Origin: Paramecium octaurelia
Lineage: Eukaryota > Ciliophora > Oligohymenophorea > Peniculida > Parameciidae
Direction of reading: 5' to 3'
DNA: 64,000 bases
NCBI GenBank assembly: GCA_905182995.1
Contig: CAJJDP010000093.1
Span: forward strand, 188,563-252,562
In this document: piece by piece, positions 10,631 through 21,474 of the stretch
Layout: every line of letters begins with the position of its first letter
Position numbering within the stretch: position 1 is the first letter of the stretch
Notes under the pieces: generated by a model
Told to the model about the DNA's origin: nothing
The model's database searches: none
What the model saw: the letters and a program-made list of their open reading frames with translations, nothing else
Program-made: the position numbers and the translations under genes

Positions 10631-12922
10631 TCAATTCTATTGGCTCTGTTGATCAAACATTTTTACACATAGATCTTCCTCTTCCTACTACACTGCTCCT
10701 CTCCTAGTAGGATGTTTTTGTTTATGATAAATTTTATGTTGTATATCAATCAACTTGGACAACTTAAACACAATCTATAACTCAGGTCCAAGTTTTTGAA
10801 TCAATGCTCTATTTGAATATACGGTATCACTTGATTGTAATATATCATCATATGCCTAATTATAAAATAAATTACATTGAATATTTTTGAGTAAATTAGG
10901 TAATCGCCAAAAAGATTTGGTTAATTTCTACTCATTTTCTTATAATTGATCATTTCAATTGTATCAGAATCAGTCTTATCTATTTTTGTAGATTATTACT
11001 CATACCCATAGCCTCAGGAGATTTCACTATTTGTTCTATGAGTTGTCTCGAGGGTTCCTTGGTGATGCTATCAAGATTTATTAAAGGTTTTGGAGTAAAA
11101 TTGAACATCATCAATTATTTATAATTCAATATAGTTTCTTTGAGTTTCTCTAATTCGTTCAACTTCAATAATATATGATGTACATCTAATTAATCAATTA
11201 TGTTATCACTATAAGGATAATATTTAAATCAATTACAAAGCTTTGTTCATTAGAATAACTTTTGGTTGATTTTTAAAGAGTTTGCCACAACTAATATAAT
11301 TGCATAAAATCTGAAAATCCAAATAAATCGGTTTCTGCCGTTCTATTATTTTTATTATTTGTTTTTGAAAGTAATCAAGTCCAGATATGAACTTCAGTTT
11401 TTCAGCCAGAATATAATGTTGTTTGCTGGTTTCTTTGCTTGATTTTGTTTGATTAGTAGGTTTTTATACCATGCCTCCAGTATTTAAAAATAAATTCAGT
11501 AAATTATATCTTTGTGAGATATCAGGTGACAGTTTGTCTTCTACCTATTAATTGTCTATTTCATCTATTTCTGCATTAGAATTTACATGAAGATGATTTT
11601 CTCTATGCTAAATGAATTCATCAATCAATTCCAGATTTTCCTGGTATTATCTGTTTTAAATAGATGAATCCAATTAAAATTCAAATAATTTGTTTGCCAA
11701 TTCAACCAAAACTATTCTACAATTGATATTAATACATTGTATTCTGTTGTAAATACCAACAAGTAGTCCAATGAAGAAGAAGAATATCTACTAGATACCT
11801 CCTAGATTGGACAAAAGCTCATCAATTTTTTAGAAACTTCGAGTGAATTTGGTTTTGAATGGATTTAATCGAAAATTGAAGGTTGCATAAGAAGCATCAA
11901 GAGTGGTACCGATGTCTGACATCTCCTTAATGTCAGATTGATCAATTAGGAAAACTGTATCTTCTTATATATCACTTGATAATTATGATTAATACCTGAA
12001 TGGCAATAGACTTTCATCATTAATGAACTCATATTTCCTAAAGTATATATTAGCTTTTCGATTAAGTTGGTTAGGTACAAAAGTAAAATATATTTGATCA
12101 TCCAAAAATGCTGATCCATATCTTTATTTATACGGATTAATTATCTACCACATTTAATAGACGACTGTACTTAATTGATAGTATAAATTTGCAGTTTAAA
12201 TGAACCAGTACTTGAAAAATAGCGATCTACTGTTTCTTTTGAAGCACATGAAATTTATTCATTACTTTCACAATGTGAAATGGTTAAGGTCAAAAATTGG
12301 AAATCACTGCCTAAATGATTGCTTTTAATGTTTAATAGTTACTTGTGTAAGTGCCTCCGACAAATATTGTGTTATTGTACCTAGGATATTTGTTATACAT
12401 TGTACTCAGGACATAAAAAATCACCAATTCCAAAACTATTGAAATTTTCTACAAAATCAATCCCATATCTAGAGAAAGTGGATTGGAATCTCTCACTTGT
12501 ACAAGGCACCAGAGGTATGATGGTTGATATCTTACTTTATTGACCATTTGGTAATCTTTAATATTTTCTTGAATATCATTTTAATCAATTTACTTTTATT
12601 CCAGTGTTAAATTAAAAAAAGGCGATGTAGTAAAATTATTTTACTCTATTTTAAAAGCAAACATGAAATCGGATTGGTCTAATTATATTGACTAGACTTC
12701 GTCTTCATATTAATTGGCTGAGATAACTCTTAGTTATTCTTTAAGGAAAAAAGATCGTAAACTTTAAGAGTAGAAATATATCATTAAAAATAACACTGCC
12801 AATGATATTGTACCCCCTATCTTGGTTCGAAAATAGGCTTGTTTATTCATACGAAGAAATACTATTTAACCAAATACGTCGACCCGTTCCAATCCTTACT
12901 ATTGCAGATAATAATACCCCAT
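10631..12922 (-). CDS. Two-pass membrane protein, ciliate family (copy 1 of 5)
   Basis: Member of a lineage-specific family with five copies in this window. From ATG 12922: short cytosolic head ERVDVFGQIVFLRMNKQAYF, TM1 after GGT (ISLAVLFLMIYFY), an ectodomain of roughly 250 aa with the motif IPLVPCTSERF and CPEYN...GGTYTS, a block SAFLDDQIYFTFVPNQL, then TM2 (GGIQQIFFFFIGLLVGIYN) and a long cytosolic tail with LANKLFEF. At least six 20-32 nt introns must be removed, including a 25-nt one inside CPEY and a 26-nt one ending AAG. They sit at the same places in the paralogues. Stop TGA 10633-10631. Function unknown; the topology could suit a receptor or ligand-gated channel, but no channel motif is recognised. 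Copy 2 is 37 bases away on the same strand. Confidence 0.72.
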
Positions 12923-12959
12923 TTTAGTGTTTTCATTAATAATATAAATAAAAGATCAA

Positions 12960-15320
12960 TCATTTGCTTGCCATCTCTTCAGGAGCATTTTGAGTGTTCC
13001 TGCATATTAGATCTATATTTGAATTGGCTCTCAATCTCCTGATTCCATCAAAGTCAAGCAATTTAGACAATTTGAAAATGGCTTACATTTCATCTCCAAG
13101 TTTCTTTATCAATTTTCTATTCACTTCATGTTGAGGGTGTTAGTCTGCACTCTATTACAATATCAGATCATATGCCTATCTCAATTTATTCAAATACCCT
13201 ATATATTCTATTGTAAATTCTATTATCCCTATCAATGCTTTGGGTCCGAAAAAAGGATTTATTACTAGTTTATATCACCTAACTTTTCCTGGATTTTTTC
13301 CCTTAAAAAGGCACATTTCTTAATAATAATACCAAACATTTACGTGTGTCTCGCCCTATTTTCCAGGAAAGTTCTTGAAATTGGCATCTCCTTCTCCTCT
13401 ATCATTGAAATAATTGGTTTTGATGCAAAATCAAATAATAATTACTAAGAATTCGTAAGTAATATTTCTTTAAGTTTATCGATCTCATTCAATTTAGTCA
13501 AGATATTAAACACATCCAATTGTTCATTGATTTTATCACTATTATTAAATCATTTATTATTATACACTGCTTGATTATAAAACAGGACAGAAAGGGAGTT
13601 CGAGAAAGCCTTTCTCAGACACAACTAATTCACAAAGATCTTCATATTAAATCTTAAAGGTTATGATCGATTTAATATAAGATTGATTTATTTTTTAAAG
13701 TAATCTAATCCGCTTACACAATTAAGCCTTTAAGCCAAAATATTATGATCTTTAATTGCCAGCTATGTATTTTAATTACTCTTATCTTCATTATCATTCA
13801 AGCCTTGATTAACGCACTCATTGTTTTCAGTTGTTGGACGATCAATCAGCATAATATGTTTATCAGGTTGGCTTTTACCGAAAAGCCTGAGGATTTTGCT
13901 TTTGTGTTTAATTTCGCTATTGGGAATCTTTTATTAATAACCTTCTCTATTCACATAGTATTCTTGTTTGAACTACTTTTCTTCATAAGCATTATCTATT
14001 AATTTTAGATTTTATTAATGCTATTTAGTCTACTCTTCAACATCAGGACTAAACTCATAAATCTTATTCGACAATTCGACAAACACTACTTAATTTAAAA
14101 CAAACGCTAACTTGTTATTTTATTATACGCTGATATGATGAATCCCATAACAATTAAGGATATCTATAGTAAACCCCCCAATTTAGATAGCAAATCAGTA
14201 ACATTTTAATTCTTCCTCTCAACCAAAATAGTGATTGGACTTTTACGAAAATAGAATGCTGCATAAATAGTATCGGAATCCCTTCCCAAATCAGTTATTT
14301 CCTTGGTCTCTGTATTATCAATCGAAACAAAATTCAGATTCTGATCCTCACTTCAAATTCACAATGATGTTCTTACTTAAATGGATAAAGATCAAGACTA
14401 TTTTAAAATTAATATTATCTAAAGTAAATGTTTGCATATTTGCTTATCTTATTAGGCACAAACGATAAGTAACTTTGATCATCCAAATAAATAGATACGT
14501 AGTCCGATCCAATTTTATTTGGATTTATTACCTACTTTTAAGATTACATACACTACCTTATTGACTGCATATACCTGTACCTTAAAATTACCAGCCTCTT
14601 CTAATTGTTGTTTTATTTCATCATCTGATGCACATATTCTATCAGTTGAAGCACTTTAATTGCATGGCGTAACTTCGATTTTGAGAAAGTTAAAATTATT
14701 GGCTTAATAAAATTTCTAATATACATGTATATGTTCCTCCGATATTCAAATTAATTTATGTTCTATCATTATTTACAAATACATTACTGTGGACAAAGCA
14801 AGTTCTTAAGTTAAAGTCTCTCGAAATCATCTGAAAAGTTCTTTCCATAGCGATCAAAAATTTATTAGAAACGCTCTAAAGTGCATGGAACCAAAGGAAG
14901 TTAGGTAATGTTTTTAATAACTGTTCCATTTGGGAGTCTTTCATATTCCCTTTATAATCCTCAATAGTTATACCTTTATTAGAGATTTATTGTGAAGTAT
15001 GGTTGATCTAAAAAGTTAATCTGATCAATTCCTAATGCCATTATAAAATCTTCATCATTCAATTGCAGATTAGTTAGATCGTCATCATAAATTTAAGTTT
15101 ACTTAGTAATTATATTCTTTCCATCCAAATAATCGACAAAATTTGTTGAAAAAAATAGAAACACCAGAATTATTGTTGTTATTGAGGTAAAACCACCAAA
15201 TGACGATTTATATGTAGATTTGTGATTCATTCCAAGGCTTGGGGACTGAGCAAAAATATCACAAACTCTTAAGTCTCATCCTACTAGCAATCTATGTTTA
15301 CATTAATTTATTTTTTCCAT
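12960..15320 (-). CDS. Two-pass membrane protein, ciliate family (copy 2 of 5)
   Basis: Paralogue of the adjacent gene. The conserved head DIFAQSPSLGMNHKSTY and TM1 (FGGFTSITTIILVFLFF) are followed by the ectodomain with LPLVPCTLERF and a CPQ...NIGGTYTS segment, a YLDDQSYLSFVPNK block and TM2 with a basic flank, then a cytosolic tail ending APEEMASK. The start is inferred: ATG 15320 plus a 27-nt intron reaches the conserved head, whereas ATG 15230 would remove it. Other introns are inferred at positions equivalent to copy 1; several end in AAG rather than TAG. TGA stop 12962-12960. No enzymatic motif is visible. The tandem arrangement points to local duplication. Confidence 0.7.
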
Positions 15321-15886
15321 TACGATGTATATTTTTTTTATTTATTTTTAAAACAAATTTTCTTATATTAAAAAATCAATTCTTCAATTGCTTTTGTTTT
15401 AATAATAAGATAATTTATATTTAAAATTTAACTCTTTCAAAATTAGAAATTTATGAGTAGATTAACAAAATCATAATATTTCAAAAATATAAAAATATAA
15501 AATATAGAATCAATAAAGAATAAAACAATTCTGTTTTATTTATTAACTAAATATAAACAAAGTTGTCAACAAATATCGTTAAAATTTAAGATTATCTCTT
15601 TAGAATAGAATATTTTATTTTTAATTGTCTACAAAAAACTCCATAATTTGGACGAAAAATCTAAATTTTATAAACACACAAAGAATGATTCACGAATTAA
15701 CAATAAACATAAACATTAAACCAATCATTTAAATTAAGGGTATTTGATAGTCCTTGATATAGTACTCTCATCAAAAGTTGCTATTGAGAGTAACATAATT
15801 TAATTCTTAAATTCTTAATTGTATTTCAAAAAGTATTATGGTTTTTTATCTAAGAATTTGTGCTTAATATTATATAATAGATCCCA
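15321..15886. other. Intergenic, no gene seen
   Basis: About 565 AT-rich bases. A small inverted repeat near 15764-15795 (ACTCTCA...TTGAGAGT) is the only structure noticed; its role is unknown. Confidence 0.45.
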
Positions 15887-16219
15887 ATGGAAATTAATTA
15901 TCAATATTTAAAATTGTTTAAACGTTAATCCCATTAAGTAAGAAAACCTTTTAGTTGATCAGTTTTTGTTATTATAATTCTAAAAATTAAATTAATATAA
16001 CTATTAAAGATCTAAAGGAAAGTCTTTCTTTACATTAGGTTTGATATAAAATAAGAAGGTTTCAATAGTCAATTTAAATGTTTTTAGGTGATATAAATTC
16101 ATTTTTCCAATCTTTTAATATTGTATTGTTATCCTCAACAACACAGTAGATGGTTATCTAAAAAGTCGTAATTGAAGATATTTGATATAAAATGGGTTAT
16201 AGAATTTTAACTATAGTGA
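15887..16219 (+). CDS. Possible small hypothetical gene
   Basis: From ATG 15887 (MEINYQYLKLFKRQ) the frame continues if a 25-nt intron (GTAAGA...TCAG) and a 29-nt intron (GTTTCA...TTTAG) are removed, ending at TGA 16217-16219 with a product of roughly 90 aa. The last part reads YCYPQQHSRWLSKKSQLKIF and looks gene-like. The second intron has a weak GTT donor. No domain is recognised and the model depends entirely on the splicing guess. Confidence 0.28.
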
Positions 16220-16481
16220 GAAGGAATTAATGGAAATTATAATTATAATGATTTATAGATTTATAATCAAATTAAAATAAATCTTATAACTATGATTAGG
16301 TATGGATTTTTTGCTTGTAATTTAAAAATAAAGAGATTGAAGACTATGATTTTGCATAAGGTGAATTAAGTAAATAATTATATTTAATAATTGGCTTCAG
16401 AAATAGTTTTAAATAGTTGATCATATAATTAAAAGGATTTGGACAGTGATATTATAATGTTTATATTTTAATTAAAAAAGA

Positions 16482-17810
16482 ATGAAGAAATAAGATTGGA
16501 AATTCATGTAGGTGTTCGGTGACAAGGCATCTTCGGACAACGTTAGTGATGAGGATATCATATCTGCAGTGCAATTTGAAAGAACAGGGAGATTGTTAGG
16601 ATTAGGAGACAGAGCTGGTCGATTGATAATATTCGAAGTACCATAGAACAAAAAGAGAGAGAAAGCAGAATATTAGTATTTATTTTAATGATTGCTTAGA
16701 TATCTGACAGAATTGTAATCTCATACAAGAGAATTCGATTTCCTTAAGAGTACTGATATAGAGGAGAAGATTAATCAAATTTAATGGCTGAGAGCTCAAG
16801 GCAAAAATATGTATGTTTTATCAACAAATGATAAAACGGTGAAGTTGTGGAAAGTCAGTGAAAAAAATGTGACAAAAGTTATCAAGCCAAGTGGTAAGGA
16901 TTTGGCAATGCCTAAATTGCAAGTGGTCGAAAGTGGATTGATTCCAAGGTAAATACTTAATTAGATTAGGAAAGTGTGAGGAAAGTGTTTCCTAATTTAC
17001 ACAACTATCATATAAATTCGTTGACTGCCTCAAACAATGAAGAATTTGTTTTAACATCAGACGACCTAAAAGTGTATTTATGGAGTATTGAATAACCATC
17101 AAAAGCATTTGTGGCAGTTGATTTGAAGCCTGAGAATTTGGATGAGTTGAGTGAAGTGATAACATCATCAGCATTTCATCCAACATTAGATAATTAATTT
17201 TTGTATACTACAAGCAAGGGGATCATCAAATTATGTGATATGAGAAAATCAGGAATTTGTGATAATACAGCTGTTACAATGGCAGAACCAGAAGATCCAG
17301 CCAAAAAGAATTTCTTCACTGAAATAGTCACTTCTATTTCAGATGCTTGTTTCAGTCGAAATGGCAAATATATATTTTCAAGAGATTTTTTGACTGTCAA
17401 AGTATGGGATATTGCCATGACCAATAAACCTGTTGCTACTGTTTAGGTATTTGAACCTCTGAAATCTAAACTGTGTGATCTATACGAGAACGAATGCATT
17501 TTTGATAAGTTTTCAATTCAGTCAACACTTGATTCTAATAGCTTTGTGACTGGTAATTTTAATAGTACATTTCACATTGTGGACAGATTGGGTATTACAT
17601 ATCATTAAGATTATAATAGGTGAATGCAATTCACAATATGAATTGAATTTTAATAAGAAGACAGTGGCGAGACAGATTCCACCAAAATATTTTGAGAATT
17701 TGGGATCATCATATGATTTTAATCGTAAAGTTCAGAAAATCAGCATGTGCTAAACTTAAAATCTTGTTGCTATTGCTTGCCTCAATTGTCTCTATTTCTA
17801 CACAGCATGA
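16482..17810 (+). CDS. Protein phosphatase 2A regulatory subunit B (PR55/B55 type)
   Basis: WD40-type regulatory subunit that targets PP2A. ATG 16482 gives KKQDWKFMQVFGDK, then SDEDIISAVQFERTGRLLGL, which matches the B55 start. Blocks EFDFLKSTDIEEKINQIQWL, LSTNDKTVKLWKV, FPNLHNYHINSL, SDDLKVYLW and SSAFHPTLDNQFLYTTSKG follow the B55 order, as does DVRK-like CDMRKSGIC. Introns inferred: 16676-16699 (24 nt), 16949-16980 (32 nt, unusual GAG end) and 17592-17619 (28 nt). The C-terminus ends NLVAIACLNCLYFYTA and TGA 17808-17810. Length is close to the family norm (about 410-450 aa). The match runs through the whole protein, so the assignment is firm; only the acceptor of intron 2 is unsure. Confidence 0.92.
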
Positions 17811-18169
17811 CAATTTATATATATATATATAACATATATATTCAATAATATACATTCTTGAATTTAATTTGGATAAGTATAAACACCCTTTTTTACTTGA
17901 GGTTTATAAGAAGTACTCATTTTATTAATTCTTGCTCCTCCTTTTGAATATAAAATTCATAAAATAGGATTAATTTCTTAGATTATTATTTCTGTATTTT
18001 GGAAACAATGAGATGAATATTATAAATAATATATAAGAAATTGCATCCAATTTACAATAATAAAAATAACACGTACAAATATATGGCTAAAAATAAAAAC
18101 TGAACAACAAAGCAGCTGTGAGAATATTGAAATGTGGCGATGTGTTATTTATTATACTGTGATATACTA
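17811..18169. other. Intergenic region between convergent genes
   Basis: About 360 bases between the ends of the PP2A-B (plus) and S27e (minus) genes. It contains a (TA)n run near 17815-17845. No convincing gene. Confidence 0.5.
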
Positions 18170-18440
18170 TCATTTTTTTGTTTTGTACTTTGCTCCAAGA
18201 ACAAGTTGTAATTTTCCTCCTGTTGATCTACCCAATTGACTGGAGCATTTGCTAACATATTATTGACATTCTTTACATGCATGTGACAATTCCTCTAGCA
18301 TGGGAAAATACAGTGTTATTAGTTGAACACTATGGACATTTGACATCCATGAAATATGAATTAGGTGCTTAAATCAATCTCTTTAACTTGTGCTTTCTCT
18401 TTTCACTCTCATATTAGGGTCTCAATAAATCTTGGTCCAT
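18170..18440 (-). CDS. 40S ribosomal protein S27e
   Basis: Small zinc-binding protein of the 40S ribosomal subunit. ATG 18440 gives MDQDLLRPQYESEKRKHKLK then RLIQAPNSYFMDVKCPQC, a near-copy of the conserved eukaryotic N-terminus. TVFSHARGIVTC continues the zinc ribbon. A 25-nt intron (18252-18276, GTAAAG...TTAG) interrupts the second Cys pair; joining gives VTCIKCSSQLGRSTGGKLQL, with the C-X2-C and TGGK spacing of the family. Stop TGA 18172-18170. The length, about 82 aa, is normal. It starts 48 bases from the divergent MAPKK-like gene, so both promoters share that space. Confidence 0.94.
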
Positions 18441-18488
18441 TATTTAAATTTATTTTTAAATTAATTTATTTATTTCAAACTTACTCTA

Positions 18489-19645
18489 ATGAAGAAGAAG
18501 ACATTTCAAAAAAAGAATCTCTGTCTAGACACAGACGAAGACTCTGTCTAAGCTGGAAGTGTCTATTCAGAAATTGGTCCTGATGGTCTCCGATTCCTTA
18601 AAGAAAACATCAAAGTTTCAAAAGATGGTCTTCAAGTCCAAGGACAGCAGCAACTCCAACCCATCAATGCCGATTACATTCAAATTGTGAATAAGCATTT
18701 AGGGAGAGGAGCAGCCGGAACCGTGAGTGAAGCCATTTATAAACCACTTGGTATAAGAGTGGCCATCAAAGTAAATTAAAAGAACTATCAAAGTCCATCA
18801 ATGCCTATGACCGAGAGAAGAGATACTAGTTAATGAATGACATCAAAATACTCTTGCATAACAAAATGAATGCCGAAAACAACTCAGGCTATTATTGTTA
18901 GTTTCTAGTTAATTTGTATGGAGCATACTTTGATGAAGGCAGTGTTAAAGTAGTATTAGAATTGATGGATGCTGGATCTTTGGGAGACATCCTGAGAATA
19001 TATAGAGCAGCGCAAATCAATGGGCCAATCATAAGTGAACCCATTTTAGCCAAAATAAGTTAACAAATTTTGAATGGGTTAAGTTATCTACATCTAATAT
19101 CCAATCAAATACATAGAGACATTAAACCAGACAACATTCTACTGAATTCATAAGGATATGTAAAGCTAACAGATTTTGGTATTTCAAGAGATCTCGAATA
19201 ATCAGCATTTTGTACTACCAATTGTGGAACCCAAGCCTACATGAGTCCAGAGAGAATAGGGGCTAAAAAATATAACCATTTAAGCGATATTTGGAGTTTT
19301 GGCATTGTATTATATGAATTGGCAATGGGCAAGTATCCCTTCTCAAGTGCTAAGACTTATTTTGAAATGCTAGACGCAGTTGTTAATGAAGCACAACCTG
19401 AACTCTCAGGAAATTAATTCTCTCCAGAATTGAAAGATTTTCTGACTCGTTGTTTATAGAAAAAAATATCAATGAGAGCTTCAGCAGTTGAGTTATTGAG
19501 TCATCCTTGGATACTCTAGAATTTCAATAAGGGAGAGTCAATTTCTGATTGGTTATAACATGTAAAACACAATATATTGCCAATTGCATAAAAAAATAGA
19601 GAAAATCAAGATTAAAAATTAAGACAACAGTTAGAAAAAGACTGA
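18489..19645 (+). CDS. MAP kinase kinase-like (STE7/MEK family) protein kinase
   Basis: Dual-specificity-type kinase. ATG 18489 starts a basic/acidic leader; the domain begins near residue 70 with LGRGAAGTVSEAI (Gly loop) and AIK (catalytic Lys). Then DIKILLHN, VVLELMDAGSLGDIL, IHRDIKPDNILLNSQG (catalytic loop), LTDFGIS, GTQAYMSPERI (APE equivalent) and SDIWSFGIVLYELAMGKYPF. MEK hallmarks are the M-D-x-GSL hinge and the Y-M-S-P-E-R segment. The activation loop between DFGIS and GTQAY carries CTTNC. One 23-nt intron (18771-18793, AAG end) sits right after AIK. Stop TGA 19643-19645. It could alternatively be a ciliate-specific STE kinase. Confidence 0.88.
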
Positions 19646-19749
19646 ACAATTGAAATTATAAAAATTGTGTACTCATATAAAATCTAAATATTTTAATTGT
19701 ATTCACATATTTTTATTGTTATATAAGTGGCAAAATATAACAAATATAC

Positions 19750-20706
19750 TCATTTTTGTTTTGAGAATGGATTTTGAATAGTTTAAAATAGTAGGCTAGA
19801 AAGATCTGAAATATTATTTTATACGGTTCCAACAATGTTGTATATCAATTCTACTGATGTAATGATAGATTGATAGAGATTAGTTATTATTGCAATTGCA
19901 ATTGCTATCACATACATATATAATTGAATCAGTAAAATGAATTTATAGATCAAGTACTCATGAGATAAAGCATATCTCACATATAAGCTTATATAAGTGT
20001 ATATCCTCAAAAATAAATCAGAAATTAAAATAAAGGGAAAAATTAACACACTAATAAGTAATGCCAAAGAGAGACCAACAAACAACTTAAGAATTGTTAG
20101 TCCAAATTTTTTTAGCCTAAAGTTAGATTTAATATTTTAATTTCTCTCTACATCTTGACTTTAAGTGATTTTATTTCCTTCTTATCTCCTGTGCTTGATT
20201 CCATGAAGCAAACTCAAAACAAAAAGTACTATATTGACACTAACCTTCCATTTTCTCATAGCATCTGAATTCCAATTAAATTCTTTTCTCTTTTTTTCCT
20301 TTTATAAGTATTTAGGGTTTCTAAACTAAATCCGCTTCTTCTAGTATTTAATGGTTTATAAGCTTAACATACCCTTCTAAAATCTAGAAAATTCTTCTTT
20401 ATCCCCATGATCCGTAGTATTGATCTCAATAAGCTTATCTGATTCAGTGATATTTTAAATAGCCAATTAAGTATTTTTGGGATCTGAGGAAGCCTCATCT
20501 TTTAATTCCTTTTTATCTTTTATGCTGTCGGATGGCGAGAATATATTCTGTACTCCGTATTTATTGTATTCATTTATAGAATCTTTGAGGGTATCATTTA
20601 TCCGATGTAAACTGTTATCACCTGTAATCTAAACCATTTTTGTAGTGTTTGGATCTTCGTTGTCCCCTCTATGATTTTGATATTCCCTATAAATTGGTTT
20701 ATTCAT
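19750..20706 (-). CDS. Hypothetical protein with C-terminal membrane segments (about 318 aa)
   Basis: A single uninterrupted frame from ATG 20706 (MNKPIYREYQNHRGDN) to TGA 19752-19750. The first 200 residues are hydrophilic, with a Lys/Arg-rich stretch KYLQKEKKRKEF. Two strong hydrophobic segments follow, one with FVGLSLALLISVLIFPFIL and one with LLIQLYMYVIAIAIAII, then a short tail. No known domain is recognised. Codon use with TAA/TAG for Gln matches neighbours, which supports it being a real gene. It is convergent with the MAPKK-like gene, about 100 bases apart. Confidence 0.75.
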
Positions 20707-21001
20707 TATTAATTATATTTTTATTTTGAATATAAAATTAGAATTCAGTAATGGAGATTTATTGTTTTAATTAGTAATAATTAACTTCCAAATGGAATTT
20801 TTATGGTTCCTCTTACTTGTAATTAAAGTTCCAAATATTTTAAAGAGAATTCTTATATGGGTTTTATGTTTATATAAAATTGATAATAAATCAATCAGAT
20901 AATTAAATAATGAATGGAGTGTGAGTTGAGATTTGATTTGGTGATTAAGAATGCAAAATATCAAAAACTGTCAAAAAAAATAAATTAATATTTTTATAAC
21001 A

Positions 21002-21420
21002 ATGGGTTGTGTAGCTTAAAAGAAAAAAGTTGAAAAGTAGATCTATAGAATGGAAACTCAAATAAAGAAGTTGGTTTAGTAGAATGAAGAGATGACAAAT
21101 CAAATCAATACTATGAGAGAGTAGGAATAGTTACTATCTCAACTTTGTGAATAAAGGTCTGAAAGATAAGTATCTCCTTAATAATCTATAGAAAATAGAT
21201 TTGACTGCTTTGACAGATGAGTTGAATAATAGATTTGAGAAGATGAGTAATGATCTAAAATAAATTGATATAATTTGCGAGGAATAAAAATAGGCAAAAT
21301 TAAAAGAGATGTTAGAATGGAAGAATGTAAATAATGTTCTAATGGTAATAGTTATTTGATAAATTGGATAATGTATCAAAGAATAACTTATCTCAAATAT
21401 CAGAAGAAGATGAATATTGA
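21002..21420 (+). CDS. Small coiled-coil protein with N-terminal MGC lipidation signal
   Basis: ATG 21002 gives MGCVAQKKKVEKQIYRMETQ. Gly2 with Cys3 and a downstream Lys cluster is the pattern for N-myristoylation plus palmitoylation, which suggests membrane tethering. The rest (about 120 aa) is a heptad-rich helix (ETQIKKLVQQNEEM, NNRFEKMSNDLKQ) ending in an acidic tail SEEDEY. Introns inferred at 21170-21191 (22 nt) and 21327-21351 (25 nt), both ending TAG; both are needed to avoid early TGA. Stop 21418-21420. Function unknown. It is convergent with the histidine kinase gene (54-base gap). Confidence 0.72.
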
Positions 21421-21474
21421 TTGTTATTTGTATTTTTATATATATATAAATAAATAACAAAGTGAATTATATTA

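Noticed and set aside
15230-15320. Missing start for membrane-protein copy 2 as evidence of decay
   Set aside because: A 27-nt intron and ATG 15320 restore a normal head, so decay is not needed.
15764-15795. A short hairpin as a possible small RNA or IES remnant
   Set aside because: A seven-base stem alone is common in AT-rich DNA; no TA-bounded IES consensus or RNA fold was convincing.
17811-18169. A minus frame starting MNFIFKRRSKN
   Set aside because: It overlaps the end of the PP2A-B gene, has no domain and mostly reads a TA-repeat region.
18252-18285. An apparent 4-base insertion (CATG doubled) frameshifting ribosomal protein S27e, suggesting a pseudogene
   Set aside because: A standard 25-nt intron (18252-18276) joins VTCIKCSSQLG...TGGK with exact family spacing, so the gene is intact.
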